Shown piece by piece: positions 13,004 to 25,791 of a stretch of DNA of 64,000 bases (positions are counted from its first letter, which is position 1; every line of letters begins with the position of its first letter). Origin of the DNA: Delphinus delphis (taxonomy: Eukaryota > Chordata > Mammalia > Artiodactyla > Delphinidae); the NCBI RefSeq assembly GCF_949987515.2, contig NC_082703.1, positions 10,502,680 to 10,566,679 of the forward strand, written 5' to 3'. The notes below the pieces were generated by a model, which saw only the letters and a program-made list of their open reading frames with translations, had not been told where the DNA came from and searched no databases. Made by a program: the position numbers and the translations under genes.

Positions 13004-14430
13004 ACTGTTTCCTGATTCTTTTAAAGCTGTCTGCGCATCAGCTCTAGAGGACTGTGTTGGTTTTGCCTGTCTGGCCCTTTCCCCCTGTTTAGGTGCAGAA
13101 CCCTCCTCTCTGTAATGAACCCACACCATGCAGTTCCCATGGGGCTGAGCCTAGCTGCCTCACTGACCCAAACACACATAGCGGTGGAGATCTGTCCCAG
13201 TCCCTGCCCAGCTGGAGTCATTACTCTCCCTGGATACAAAATTATTTTAGGGGTAAGCATATGATGCAAGCAGAGCCAATCAGATTGTTTCTAAAAATTT
13301 GCTGTTTGGATAAGAAGTGGACTTTCTCTTCTTTTTAGATTATAAGCCCCAAGGGGATAGAGGCTTCAAGATACCGGCAGCTATCCCCCTATCAGACAGA
13401 GGGAACCCACTAAGAACAAAGCTAGCATTTGTAGAGGAGCAAAGCATACAGACTAAGAAATCATCGTATTATATCATGTGAGCTTCTGGATCAAACTGGG
13501 CCAGTTTTATAAGCCAATACGCTCCCTTTATATTTAATCTCTTTGGAGTTGAATTTCTATCACCTGCAGTTGAGAAACTCCTAATTGAATCACCATCCAT
13601 ATTTCTTATTTTACTGATTTACCATGTTGTTCCTCTACCTTATTCCTTCCTTTTGAGGGGCGAGGGGGGCCTGTTTCCTATAGCATCCAGGGTCTTTTAA
13701 TAATAGATGGGCCTCTATTCCCATCTTCCTAGTCCTCAGATCCCTAGATAACTTGAAAAAAATGAAGAATGAAGAAATCCACCAAGTTCCTCATTTATTT
13801 TGGTAAGTAAATTTATCAAAATCCTGCTGGCTCTGTTTTCCTAGATGCTTTCCTTGTATATGTCTCTGTCTCTAATCTCTTCACCATTTAAACAATTTTT
13901 ACATTTTGTATATATAATCCACCTCACTGCTCTATTCCTAATGATTAAAAACACTTACTGTAGTTTTAATACTTCTCTAAAAACAAGAAAAATAAAGACT
14001 TCCCTCTTGCAGCTGATATACAAAAAGATGGAAGATGTTTTTTAATGTTAAACGGAATATTCCAGTAAAAAGCCCCCAAAAGAATAAAATACAGAGAAAT
14101 AATTGCTCTAGGGCTGATAATTTTCTACTACTGAGTTTAGCTATCATACAAATAATATCTAGGATTTACAGTATTATGTGATAGGTTAAATAGTAATCAG
14201 CCTGGAATAAGGTCATGCCTCTACCCCAAACATCAACTACCACTGAGGAAGATTTCCCTGTTTGTTGAAGATCTGATGCCTATTAGCACACTGGCTCTAA
14301 GATGATTCCCACCTCTGTAAAGAGCATGTTTTGAAATAGATAAATTTCAAACTAACAAAGCCAAAGAGCAAGTCACTGAAATGATTCTAGACCGTTTCCT
14401 CCTCCTTTTATAGTATTAAACCTTTGAATT

Positions 14431-14648
14431 TTTTTTTTTTTTTTTTTTTTTTTTTTGCGGTACGCGGGCCTCTCACTGCTGTGGCCTCTCCCGTTGCGGA
14501 GCACAGGCTCCGGACGCGCAGGCTCAGCGGCCATGGCACACGGGCCCAGCCGCTCCGCGGCATGTGGGATCCTCCCAGACCGGGGCACGAACCCGTGTCC
14601 CCTGCCTTGGCAGGCGGACTCTCAACCACTGTGCCACCAGGGAAGCCC
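14431..14648 (-). mobile_element. Long CHR SINE, full length
   Basis: Complete minus-strand copy with a T-run (the A-tail) at its left edge. A perfect 13-bp target-site duplication, AAACCTTTGAATT, lies at 14418-14430 and 14649-14661. The apparent open frames in this region are translations of the SINE. Confidence 0.97.
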
Positions 14649-14739
14649 AAACCTTTGAATTCTGTTGCTATTAACTAAGGGTTCTCCTGTCCATTTCATT
14701 ACACCTTGTAGACTGTGGAGAGTATTTCACTTAAAAGCT

Positions 14740-14808
14740 GACTGCCTTTTTTTTTTTTTTTTTTTAAGAAGCCCTCTTCTTTCTTTCTTTCTTGCTTTCT
14801 TTTTTTTA
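14740..14808. repeat. T-rich and (TTTC)n tract
   Basis: A T-run followed by CTTTCTTTCTTTCTTGC, directly upstream of the L1 fragment at 14829. Confidence 0.85.
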
Positions 14809-14828
14809 AGAAGCTTAAGCTGCACGGA

Positions 14829-15267
14829 TGGACCTAGAGACCGTCATACTGAGTGAAGTAAGTCAGGAAGAGAAAGACAAACATCATATGATATTGCTTA
14901 CATGTGGAATCTAAAAAAACGGTACAAATGAACTCATCTACAAAACGGAAATAGAGTTACAGATGTAGAAAATAAACTTATGGTTACCAAGGGGTAAGTG
15001 GGGGGAGGGATAAATTGGAAGATTGGGATTGACATATACACACTACTATATATAAAATAGATAACTAATAAGGACCTACTGTATAGCGCTCAATACTACT
15101 CAATACTCTGTAATGGCCTGTATGGGAAAAAAAATCAAAAAAGAGTGGATATATGTATATGTATAACAGATTCACTTTGCTGTACACCTGAAACTAACAT
15201 GACATTGTAAATCAACTATACCCCAATAAAAATTTAAAAAAATTTAAACTAAAAAAAAAAAAAAAAG
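14829..15267 (+). mobile_element. L1 3'UTR fragment
   Basis: The same 3'UTR type as the copy at 3310: CATACTGAGTGAAGTAAGTC, ACCTACTGTATAGCG, CACTTTGCTGTACACCTGAA, CCCCAATAAAAATT and a poly-A tail. The flanks GAAGCTTAAGCT (about 14811) and GAAGCTCAAGCT (about 15269) look like a target-site duplication. Confidence 0.88.
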
Positions 15268-15324
15268 GAAGCTCAAGCTAGTTGCATGGATCCTGTAAGA
15301 CTTTGTAATTAAAAAAAATATATG

Positions 15325-15485
15325 ATTGAAATCAGAAGATTCAGGCTTAAATTTCTGTTCTACCACCTATGTATGTAGTTTTTGAATTTGGACATGTCAG
15401 AAATTTCTGAGTCTCACATCCCTCAACTGACAAATGGGATGAAATCTAGGTCACAGAATTACTGTGTGAATAAATGACTCAATAT
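15325..15485 (+). repeat. MIR SINE fragment
   Basis: MIR-like stretch: TTCTGTTCTACCACCTATG, GAGTCTCACATCCCTCAACT, ACAAATGGGATGAAAT. Diverged. Confidence 0.65.
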
Positions 15486-16734
15486 ATGAAAATATACCCT
15501 GTAAAATATACAGTAGGATACAAATATCAGTTATTTATATATACATAGCACACACACATATTTGTCTGGGTCAAGAGAATAATTTTGGAAAAGGTTAATT
15601 TCAACTGGATACAAAAGGTTAAGGATGATTTAGTTATAAGCTTGATCAAAGGTTTTCTCTTATCAAGTAGTGGAATGCAATGATAGACACCGAATGCCTC
15701 TAGAAAGGCAGAACTGAAGAATTACATTACAGTTGCAGGGAGTACTGTAAAGGAAAATGTAAGACACGTTCACATACAAAATGAGTGAACTAAGCATGAA
15801 GGTGATATGAATGACTGTGACATACAAGCCCCTACTCTTGCTTCAAGTCAGCGTATTGTCCTAAAAATCTGTAACTAACTCTCTAGGCAATCAGAAAATG
15901 GAAGTAATACCAGTTGGGCAATCTCCACTTAAAATTTTTCTTTTATTGCTATAGGATGCATGGCAATTTGTCTGTCATTCTCCACAAGAGACAGAGCCAC
16001 CACACCCTTGAAAAGACCGTGTTTATAGAAATCTGGAAACACAATTTGCTTTCAATTACAAGTAGCTGTCTAACGGTGACAGGATAGAGTTCATATTTTG
16101 CCACCAATAAAGATCTGAAATAGGAATGCCGTTTTTCCAGCTGAAAGTCATTTAGGAAAGGTCTGGACAGTTCTGTCTACATTTAGAGTAGGTCAGTCAG
16201 TTACAGCTGAGGATGGAAGTAAGAACAGTAACTCTGAACTTCACCAGTGGACCAGCAGACCTGGTCCAATCTAATCAATACATAGCACAGCGCTATTCCC
16301 AGGGGAACATGCTGTATCTGATTATAACAAATGTCTCTGCAGACAAAAGACATTTTTTTCCTTCAGCTAGCTCTTTTAGTTGCCAAATTAAAGATTCAAT
16401 TGTTCATTTCAATCAGAAATTTCAAAGAGGACTTCTTGGATAAGTTCCTTTCAAATGCAGTCTTAGCTGAGAATATATAATATTTTGGAAAAGACAGTGA
16501 TTTCTTGGCATACGACTTTCAGCACCACCATTTAGACTGAAAATCATCAACTCCTTTCCTCCTCCAACAATAAGGATATTTTCTTATGTTGTTCAAATAA
16601 AATGGTAGGACTCCCTTAATTTCCATTTTCTTCAAAGACACACACATTTTTCAGGTACTGGCTCTCTTCTGTCTATAGAGGAGACCATCTAAAGCAAGGC
16701 TGTGCTAAATGACTCACATTCATTTTCTTATATT

Positions 16735-16885
16735 AGGCTTCTCAATATAGTTTGAGATAAACAAGGTTATACAGACAGAAACTGAGTCTTAAGGACATTA
16801 AATAAATTGCCTAAGAACACACAGTAATTAACAGCACTAGTATTTAGACTTAAGGACATGAGTCCATCTGACGTCTGTGTTCTTT
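16735..16885 (-). repeat. MIR SINE fragment
   Basis: Reverse-oriented MIR core (AGAAACTGAGTCTTAAGGAC, ATTGCCTAAGAACACACAGT), diverged. Confidence 0.65.
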
Positions 16886-17084
16886 TCATTCCCCCTCACC
16901 ACCTGTCACGCTTTGATGGGTAACATAAAGATTATATGGGCTCAGCTGGTTCAAAGCAATGCATTGACCTTAATCTGCCACACGTACACCCAACCCACTT
17001 TGTATCAGAGACTACTTTTCCACCCATTCACAGAATCTCATTCCTTTTCATATTAAAGGCTTTTTTTGTTTTGAGGCAACAAAA

Positions 17085-17290
17085 CCTCATGCATTACAGC
17101 AGGCTAGCGTACTGCCTGGGTTTGAATCCTGCTTGTGGGACTTTAGACAAAATACATCAGTTTCATCATTTGAAAAATGGAAGACGGTTTTATGGGAACC
17201 ATGACTCAGCATCCATGGAAATTACCTTGTGCAGTGCCTGGCACAAAGTGAGCCTTCAATAAAGATTTGCTGTTACTACTGTTATTATTT
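17085..17290 (+). repeat. MIR SINE fragment
   Basis: MIR order: CTGGGTTTGAATCCTGCTTG, TTTCATCATTTGAAAAATGG, CAGTGCCTGGCACAAAGTGA, CAATAAAGATTTGCTG. Confidence 0.78.
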
Positions 17291-19056
17291 GAAACATATA
17301 TTTCAATTATTTAAGACTGTTTTCCAGAAACTTCTCTTTATTTTCTTTCCTATTACTATTCATTAGACTTCCCGTTTTTCTCTCATTTTTATATTAAATT
17401 GGAATGGATGGGGCTTAATTCAGTAAAGTGGTTGGTAAAACAATAGTATTTTTTACAGCATTTGACAAAATTGTCTGCAAAATGGGGTCACCAGCAGCTG
17501 GCAATTCAGACAGAAATCATTATGGTTTGTTTGTTCTAAAAAATCCATTTACTTTTTTGCTGATGATGTGTAAAGGAGGAACAAGACAGTCCTACTAACT
17601 GTTTTATAAATTTCAAGTTCTTTTCTACAACCTGTCACGTGTAATAGGACACTCATTTAGCAAATTACTTATATGTTTTAAGTCACAGATGCCTCATTTA
17701 CAAAAGAGTAAAATAAAATAAAGGAAAATAATGCTAATCTTTACCAGGAGATTATTATAAGAAACTTAAAAAAAAAATTATAAATTAACAACTCTAAAAA
17801 GAGTGAAAGTATAATGCAAATTCCCAAATTCAAAAAGGAAGTAGTTAAAATTTGCCTTACAAAAGGAAGGATTAGTAACTTTGCTATTTCACCAATATTT
17901 ATAAAATGCTAGGAAAAATAAATAGAAAGAGGGCAAAAATGATACAGCGTTTGTAGATGAAACATAAATCTCTTAAAATCTCCAGTCAAGAATGATTTCT
18001 GAGTCGTTACAGTGATTTAAAAAAAATTATTTAAAAATTTTTAGATTAGAAAAATATTTTTCAAAATTTCTGACTAGCATTTCATGACATGGGAAAAACA
18101 CTTATGGTTCATTAAATAGATAGAAGGTGAAGAAGTAAAAAGCCAGAAGGAAGAATACTGATTCGAAGAAAGTAGACTAAAATACTAGCAATAGTATTTT
18201 GGATAGGTAGGTAGGCAATTGTAATTTTCTTCTTTTCGTTTTTTTTTCTACTCCAATATGAGTTACAGAGGCGAAAAGGAGAACTTGAAGGGCTGAAGTG
18301 ATCAGGGAAGGATACCACAGAAGACACCTGGCATACCGGACAGGGTTCTGAGCAGGGCCATGAACATGAACTACCACTGATAAACGCTCCCAAGATTTAC
18401 CCAGAGGTGAGATGCTCTCAGAACCAGCACTGACAGTTAAGGGGACGTTTCCCTATAAAGGTGTGCACACTTGTACCGAAAGAACTGAAAAGTAATAAGT
18501 CTCCCTCACCCTTTTTTAACACCGACGCCCAAAGCACACCAAATCTTTCTACTACACAACAGGTTTGCTGAATCCATACTACTTCAGAAAGGGTTTTCAA
18601 AATTCACTTTACAAAAAACACCAATGTCAACAGTTCAAAGAATGGAGGCCACACACACATGATTACATTGTAATAGCACAGGTTGCTTTTCACATACGGG
18701 GATTTACACGTCTCCTTCCTGGCTGAAACACAGTGAAAAGAAACCTATTCAGGGCTGATTATTTCTGACCCATGTGAACTTATCCAAGGCCTTTGACTCT
18801 ATTTTGAATTTTTAAGTCCAGTTTATTGCGATTGCTGGTTCCTCAAGTTTCAGCTCCAGCCTTTACTAAGCTGTGTTTCCATCACAGCTCTGCTCCAGTG
18901 CAGGATTCCCCTGAATGCAGCCTTTGGATGAGCTGACTACCTCATGCTGCTCTCACTGTTCTCACCAAGACTAGACTTAGGATCCTGCCACCATTGGTTT
19001 CTATTTCCAAAGTACAGAGTATATTTTCATGAGATTAAAAAATGTATTCATACTAA

Positions 19057-19106
19057 CACAACATTGTAGAGCAACTATACTCCAATAAAATTAATTTTAA
19101 AAAACT
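19057..19106 (+). mobile_element. Very short L1 3' end
   Basis: About 50 bp that match only the last part of an L1 3'UTR (ACACAACATTGTAGAGCAAC, then TACTCCAATAAAATTAA) and run into an A-rich tail. Confidence 0.7.
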
Positions 19107-19569
19107 GGCCAAATCATAGAGTCTATTTAAATATCTTATTTCCATGGAAAACAGGGTAAATAAATAAACCAAAGCTTTATAAACGGAAGCAAATATTGTA
19201 TTGTACCCTATACTCTGAGTCGGTGGAGAAAAACGTTTTTCAAGTCTCTTGTAGTAATAATATGTGAGTGAACTTATCAAAATTGATGACACGCACACTC
19301 CATGCATGAAGTATATCACTTTTTCAGGGACATGATTAAATTTCATCTCCTGGATCACTGGGAAGGTGAGGGCATGAATCTTTCAGTGGTGTACAAAGGG
19401 ACGATCGCTTATTTCCTGAATTTTTCTTCCTCTTCCAGTTACGATTTGGCACAGGAATTATAGAAGTTGTGTCTCTTTTATTACATGTTTACTTACTTCT
19501 GGGACAAAACAAAGCTGTGCTCTTAAGTTATCACAAATAGAATTCAACCGTAGAGAAAAAATAAAAAGT

Positions 19570-19700
19570 ATTCATCAATCAATTCAGCAGTATTTACTGA
19601 GAGCCCACCATGAGTGGGGAGTGATGTATGGTACACTGAAATATTTTAACATAAAGGTACACAAAGCCTTCGTTCTTACTTTTAAAACTTTACCAAATAC
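19570..19700 (+). repeat. L2-like LINE fragment
   Basis: ATCAATTCAGCAGTATTTAC, TGAGAGCCCACCATGAGTGG. Weakly L2-like. Confidence 0.4.
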
Positions 19701-21002
19701 AAGGAACGAATTCTGCTGAGAGTCAGAGATCAGAGTCAGATTTCAAAATTATTTCTCTCTCAACAGTAGTATTGCAGTGAATAGAAATGTAAACTGAGAG
19801 ATTCATTCCAGTTCCCTAAGTATTTCTTCCACTCCCAAACTACTCGGTTATGTTTAAGGATCGCCTCCATTGCCCCATTAATGATAGCATGAAGGGTTCC
19901 AATTACAAGAGTTTCCATAACTTTCTTCAATGAATCATGCAGGGGAGAAATTATTCCCAGACAAAAGGCCAGAAAGAAAACCCTAGTATTTGCTTTTATA
20001 TAATAAACACTCAAAAATAGAAAACAAAGCTCATCATGATTCCTCAATGCTGGTTAGCTAAAATCTACATAATTATACTAATCTTTTTGTAAGTAGAATT
20101 AAATAACAAATATCCAAAGTCCCCAGAAGGGATTATCATTTTGGAGTATGTAATGAGTGTCCTTAAGGGAAGCCGATCTAGTCCTAGCATTTCATTTCCT
20201 GTTGATCTTAATAGATTGTTGCCATCAGTGCAGTTAAACGATGCTTTATCTAGCTAAAGTATAGCCAAAACATCATCCTTCATGCAATAAAAAAATATGT
20301 GTACCTTGTTTCGTTACAGCCTGGGTACCACCAACCCAAAGAGAATGGTTTTAGAACCAAACTGGATATTTAAACAGACTGGGAAAACTACTGAAGTTGC
20401 CAAAAGTAAATACTTTCTTTTCAAGTATTTTCTACCATGCTGATAGCCAAAGGAAATTGTTCATTAAACGCACTCTCCAGGCTGGAACAGAATAATTGGG
20501 AATATCTATGTATTGAAGAGCTTATCAAACTGAGCATGAGTTTTAAATAAAGAGCTAAAATCAGGGAGAGAAAGACTGGAGTTATAAGTTTTACTTTCAA
20601 GGCCTGATAAATTCCCCTGTTGCATATCAAAATTTAATTCTACGCTATTCACAATTTATCAGTATCAAAACTATTTTTACTAGTCCTTGCTAACTTCTTA
20701 AGTTCCCCTGACACGGCACAAAGCACCAATCAATCTAACAGTTGTAGACCTCCATAAACACAAAGCGCATTTCACATTAAACACAGGAAAACGAATCTGA
20801 GATCTTGCCTAGGGACTTGCTTTCAAACATTTTCATAATTAGTCACTTGCTATAGAATTTGAATTGAGGGCATCTATGTACAGTTTCCTTACTCCATCAC
20901 AGCAGACTTTATATGAGAACTGAGGTGCTTTGGAATAGAGGCCCCAAACAGCTGAGTATCTATCATGCCTTAGGCAGTTGCTAAAGGCATCAAGACACAC
21001 TT

Positions 21003-21042
21003 AAAAAGAAAAAAAAAAAAAAAAAAGAAGAAAAGAAAAGAA
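21003..21042. repeat. A-rich simple tract
   Basis: Poly-A passing into (GAAAA)n-like sequence, about 330 bp downstream of the second spacer exon in the NRG1 sense direction; no SINE or L1 body is attached. Confidence 0.85.
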
Positions 21043-21373
21043 ACAACCCACAAAGTTCTCTATTGCTCACCCAGAACTAGGCCTCAGAGGCTACGTGGCT
21101 ATTTTCCAATATTTGAAGACATTACATTATCCTAAAACTACTACATATGTGGTATCTTTTAATATCCATATGTATCTCAGGGGGAGGGGATATCTGGTCG
21201 ACTCCAACCATAGCAGGAGGTCATTTCTATTCCAAACAGCAAATACCATCCTGTTCCCAAACTTGATACCCCATCCCTCAATAAGGGCAGGGGCGAGACA
21301 TGAACATAATCTTTGGAAGCAGATAATTGTCTTGGGTTAAAAACTAGTGAACAGAATATATAAAGATACTTAC

Positions 21374-21424
21374 ATGAAGAAGTATTTGCTCCTTCTGTTG
21401 ATACTGATATTCTAATGGGAGACT
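21374..21424 (-). CDS. NRG1: Neuregulin 1, second spacer exon (conventional exon 5), 51 bp
   Basis: The second spacer cassette has an acceptor (TTTTATAG) ending at 21425 and a GTAAGTATC donor starting at 21373. The 51 bp give AG to finish a Glu codon, 16 codons (SPIRISVSTEGANTSS) and a final T. This peptide matches the human NRG1 spacer as I remember it. It carries an N-glycosylation sequon (NTS) and many Ser/Thr residues. The base before the donor is T rather than the usual G, which could weaken the site and suit a regulated cassette; same-phase ends make skipping harmless to the frame. The final T expects an exon beginning CT. The EGF-like exon that should eventually follow was not found between here and position 1. 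Confidence 0.95.
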
Positions 21425-22390
21425 CTATAAAACATAAAAGTGGAATGAAGCTTTATTGAGTCATGCCACTTGGATTCTTAAATTAGAAATTTTGCCAGGC
21501 TTGGGTATCGTCTAGAAAAAGAGGCCTAGAAAATGGTGCAACAGAAAAGCTGAAAGCATCTCAAAGTCAAAGGGAGATATATGCAATATTCAAAGACCAC
21601 AAAGGAATGTTTCTGTAGGCCAGACCCAAAGACTTTAGAAAGAGATGCAAAAGGGGCTGGTCCATCTGCAAAGATACCCCCAACACACCAACTGCTGGTC
21701 CATTTCCTAAAACCACTACTTGAACAGATCCACACTCCAGGTGAGACAGATAATTCCTTCTCTTAGGTTGGTCGTGATTTTAAGAAACATGAAACCAAAG
21801 AGAACAATCCCCATTTTCAGAGAGAGAATGAAAGGCAACTTTCATGCTTAGAGGGGGAAAAAAAAAGAAGAAGAAGAATGACAATATTTTCAGGCGAACT
21901 GCTCTGCATAAACATCTTGGCCAAACGTGGTGCTGACTAAAGTCCATGCAAGTCCACTAGAGCAATTACTTCAGGATTGAATAAAACGTGCTAAATAAAA
22001 ACATAATACAATCACGGGGGAGGTACAGTAGGATGACTCTCTTAGGTAGCAAGGATAAAGGAAGGAAAGCCAGTACTTAAGTAAAGCAGAGCATAAAACA
22101 TACCTCATGCAGAAAAAAAGCACGGGACCTAAGGGTTTTTATGCGTAAGAAATAAGAACAACTCAGTATCAAAGAAGGATGCTTCGCAACCAGAAATTCA
22201 GCAACCAGAAAGTTATAAAGACTCAAGTCATATCAGAAAGTACTAGTTACACTCACTCCAAATTCCCAAGGCAAGCACCCCATGAATTTAAAAGCTCAGG
22301 TTTGTAACAGCATCTACTCGGGTTGGATAATGAAGTCCTTACATTAAAGAAATGCCAGAGTGAAAGGTGAGGAAATTCTGAAACTCTACA

Positions 22391-22447
22391 TATTTTTTTT
22401 CTTTTCCTCTCCCTCTCTCCCTTCTCTCTCTTTTTTTCTCTTTCTAT
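22391..22447. repeat. Pyrimidine-rich tract
   Basis: A long C/T-only run on the + strand (for example CTTTTCCTCTCCCTCTCTCC), about 1 kb upstream of the second spacer exon; in the NRG1 transcript it reads as polypurine. Confidence 0.85.
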
Positions 22448-22739
22448 TACTCAGAAAAGTAAGATCCTCTTACACTCCAGGATCATTCCACCTTACAACA
22501 CACATACTTCCATCTCAGTAATGACAAATTAATATGCCCTCAATACGGCCAAAGAGGTCTAGGACATAGAGAAAGTTAGCTTTTATGATTTTGTACAATG
22601 GCTTTGAAGGGAAGAGGCCAAACTGGGGAAGGTAAGCTAGAAAATGGCTGCGTTAGATCACATGGCCTCCAAGAGCTTCAACAAGGTAGAGGCCATAATG
22701 AAAAAAAAAAAAAATCAATGAAGCCAAAGCATTAACTAT

Positions 22740-22925
22740 GGGGTAATGAAAAGAATACTGAGCTTGAAGTATCTGCTCTCCCACTTGCTGAGATACATGA
22801 CTCAACATTTCTACTGCTTCAGTTTTCTGATCTGTAAAATGAAGAAAAATACTGCCTTGTTTCACAGATCTGTGTGATTACCAAATGATACGTAAAAATC
22901 TTTGTAAACTGTGAAGTATCATGCG
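22740..22925 (+). repeat. MIR SINE fragment
   Basis: MIR-like: GAGCTTGAAGTATCTGCTCT, CAGTTTTCTGATCTGTAAAA, TGTGATTACCAAATGATA. Confidence 0.6.
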
Positions 22926-23734
22926 AAAAACAAGTTATCATCAAACCTCTGAAGTGAATTCTGAATCTAGGTCTCCAAAAACTTGTTCCCAACTAAATGT
23001 TTATTTTTAAATATTCTAAGGTTCTGTTAACTATGGAACTGCAGAGGTTAAGAAAAAGTAAGAAAAACACTTAAATTCACAGTAGCTGAATTACATTCAC
23101 AGCTAGTGGAGAAATCAACGAATTAGGGTTATACATGTGTTTAGTAGAGTTGGGTTTTAAGTAGCGAATATATGCTCAGACCACAACTGCTATCAGCAAA
23201 TATTATAGGCAAGTGACAGACAAACAAAAACAAACCAAAAAAAGACCCCAAAACAAACAAAAAAAGCAACAGCATTTTAAAAAGTCAGGCCTATAACTGT
23301 GTTTTTGTTCAAGTTTAGTGACCCACAACTGATCATTAAGAGCCCAAAGGTCAGAGGTCAGACACTGATACATTATCCAGGAATAAACTCTGATGGATGA
23401 ATGAGGGCAGAGACAGCTAAGAGAAGCACCTAGAAAGATATAAAAACTGAAGTTACAACCCAGACGTCTCCTTTCCTGGTCTAACGTCACTAAGTTGTAT
23501 CTAGGTTTCTTTTTCCCATGCATGCCTCTTGGGTCCAAGTTCAGACACACAGCAAAAACCAGACTCTTTTAAGTAAAATCCAAAAAGGCAGACTGAGCTG
23601 GAGAAAAATACTGGAGCAGAAAACAAGAGCAGCTGAAATGTGGATGCAGAAGGGGTTCTTATTAGTAGAAGGAACAGCCAGCTGTGATGCCTGTTGCTCT
23701 GGTTAGTAAAACTTGACGAGCTTATTTTCCTTAC

Positions 23735-23785
23735 CTGAAGACACATACGCTGTCTCAGTTGAGGCTGGCATGCCAGTGATGATCT
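23735..23785 (-). CDS. NRG1: Neuregulin 1, spacer exon (conventional exon 4), 51 bp
   Basis: This small cassette exon encodes part of the glycosylated spacer between the Ig and EGF-like domains of NRG1. A strong acceptor (CTTTTTTGCAG) ends at 23786 and a GTAAGG donor begins at 23734. The exon is 51 bp: AG completes a Glu codon with the G from the Ig exon, then 16 codons (IITGMPASTETAYVSS), then one G. Both ends are in the same phase, so it can be skipped in frame. Human NRG1, from memory, reads EGAYVSS where this sequence has ETAYVSS. Ser/Thr richness fits an O-glycosylated linker. Confidence 0.95.
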
Positions 23786-25584
23786 CTGCAAAAAAGAAAA
23801 GGTGATAGGACATTATGATGTACAGTCAGGAGGCTGGGAGCCAGTTCCACAGCCTTCCTTCAAATAAAAAATGTGTGTAAAGGAAGAAAGTACTGCAAGG
23901 GGACGATGAAAGCCCAGGCCTCATACATACAGAGAGCGAGAAACGCAAAAAAAAAAAAAAAGACTATCCGGATAAGTAGTTCTTCTTACTTGGGCAAAGA
24001 GCATGAGATGGGCTGTGACAGAATAATTAGGAAGAATTCCCTGCCCCCACTGGGGTCAGTGAAGAAGAATACACAGCAAAGGGCTCCTCTTCAGAAAGGA
24101 AGACGGAAACGGCAGAACCAAGAAAAATCAAAGCTGGAAGATCAAAACTGTGGTCAAAATTTTAAAATATTAGATCTCTGGAGAATTACATTTCTGTCCA
24201 AACCAAAAGCAAGTCATGTTTCCAGTCGGGATTGATGAAAAACATCAAGTCTGGTATCAAATGCTACATAAAATTGCCAGTGGTAATCAAGATGGGTGTC
24301 TCATCATTTCAGCTACTCGGAGCAGGGCACAGAGCAAGTAGGCAGCTCCCAACTCAAGGAAATGCAGAATGAACCTGTACACTTCCGGGTGCACTATTAT
24401 CATGGGAATTGTGACGGTACTGTTCAAACTCTGACTTGTTTTCTTACTGCCTTTATGAGGGAATAAAGGATGAATACATTGTCTAATTCTGTATTCATCT
24501 AGTCCTTCCGAAAAGGGCTTCAGTTCGTTAGAATCTAATGTTCTCAGTGAGGCATAGGTTTATTGGACGTAGAGATGCAATGGTGGATATTATTCAGCTT
24601 TCACTGTGTGTATAATTATTGTCAAATGATTTACTATTAACCAGGACAAAAAGAGAAGTTGAATCTGTTGTGATGTATATATTACGAAAGTTACTAGATC
24701 CTACTAAAATCCTAAGTATGTCATATATTATCATTTTATGTTGGAATTAATAGTCTGTTAATCATGGAGTTGGAAATGTTCACGATCAGTAGAATCACCT
24801 TTAAATACAGTTATGACCACTTAAGGCTTCCATGATAGAACTAGTCTAGTAGGTAAGATGAATTAATTTAAGTGGCAATGTTTCTTCAAGCTGAGAGGCT
24901 CTAGGCATAAATGGTTTAGTGGAATTGGAAAAAAAAAATGGCATGTGAGATTCAGCAGGATGTTTAAGAATAAACATCAAGTTAAATATGAGTATACATA
25001 AACATGAGAAATATATCTTTAGTAAGACCAGTTTGTGTTTTTTCTCATGCAATTTAAATACGGATGGCCCTCTCTAATGAAGCATTAGGAAGACAAACCA
25101 TTCAAGGTGCAAGATTATTATCAAGCCACCAGTCACCTACATTGGCTCTTACACCCATAAAAATGGGATCCAGTGAAAAGAATCAGCATGTGAGGGTGTA
25201 TGATGTCCTTGGGGCTTTCACAAGCAGCAGGCATTAAAGAAGATATTCTGAGTTGGTGCTACGGCGTATCTGTTTCTGAAGTGGCTACAACTAGCTTTCT
25301 TCTTATGGGCTGTAGAAATGATAACGGTTTTTCTTCGGGGAAAAGTTAAACAGATAGAAACATTTCTATCAAAGATTCACGGCATTTGTCTTTCTCTGTG
25401 AGTAGCTAGAAGAAGATCCAAGTTTCCAAGCAAGTACCCACATTGGGAGAGATGCTTTCTCATTCTGTTCACGGGACTCATCAATGACACAACAGCCAGA
25501 CTGAAGTAAGAAGCTCAGGGTCATAAGAACTGGGCAAAAATCCCCATCCTGGTATGAGTATCAAGACTCTTTCCACATTTATTT

Positions 25585-25791
25585 AGTTTCTTTTTTATCT
25601 GGTAAGCGGGCCTCTCACTGTTGCGGCCTCTCCCGTTGCGGAGCACAGGCTCCGGACGCACAGGTTCAGCAGCCATGGCTCACGGGCCCAGCCGCTCCGC
25701 CGCATGTGGGATCTTCCCGGACCGGGGCACGAACCTGTGTCCCCTGCATCAGCAGGCGGACTCTCAACCACTGCGCCACCAGGGAAGCCCT
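25585..25791 (-). mobile_element. Long CHR SINE, full length
   Basis: Minus-strand copy with a short, degenerate T-rich left edge. CACATTTATTT at 25574-25584 and 25792-25802 is an 11-bp target-site duplication. It lies about 1.8 kb upstream of the first spacer exon in the NRG1 sense direction. Confidence 0.93.

Larger units (their letters stand above)
1..21373 (-). other. NRG1: NRG1 intron following spacer exon 2 (partial)
   Basis: The region has no coding exon that I can recognise. I looked on the minus strand for the type III cysteine-rich-domain exon and the EGF-like exon and found neither. It contains L1 3' fragments, CHR SINEs, a (CA)n tract, and older MIR and L2 relics, all listed separately. 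The remaining stretches (notably 1-1200, 1350-3290, 3750-6080, 7700-8130, 8290-10930, 13010-14400, 15500-16720 and 17300-19050) are AT-rich unique intron in which I see no gene. Confidence 0.85.
21425..23734 (-). other. NRG1: NRG1 intron between the two spacer exons
   Basis: A 2.3-kb intron bounded by a GTAAGG donor and a TATAG acceptor. It holds a pyrimidine-rich tract on the + strand at 22391-22447 and a MIR-like fragment near 22740-22925. No other gene or recent mobile element is visible. Confidence 0.9.

Noticed and set aside
14373..14678. Open frames on both strands around a T-run
   Set aside because: CHR SINE in a 13-bp target duplication; not a gene.
1..21373. Search for the NRG1 EGF-like exon and the type III cysteine-rich-domain exon
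   Set aside because: No minus-strand sequence matching these exons was seen by eye; they probably lie before the start of the window.
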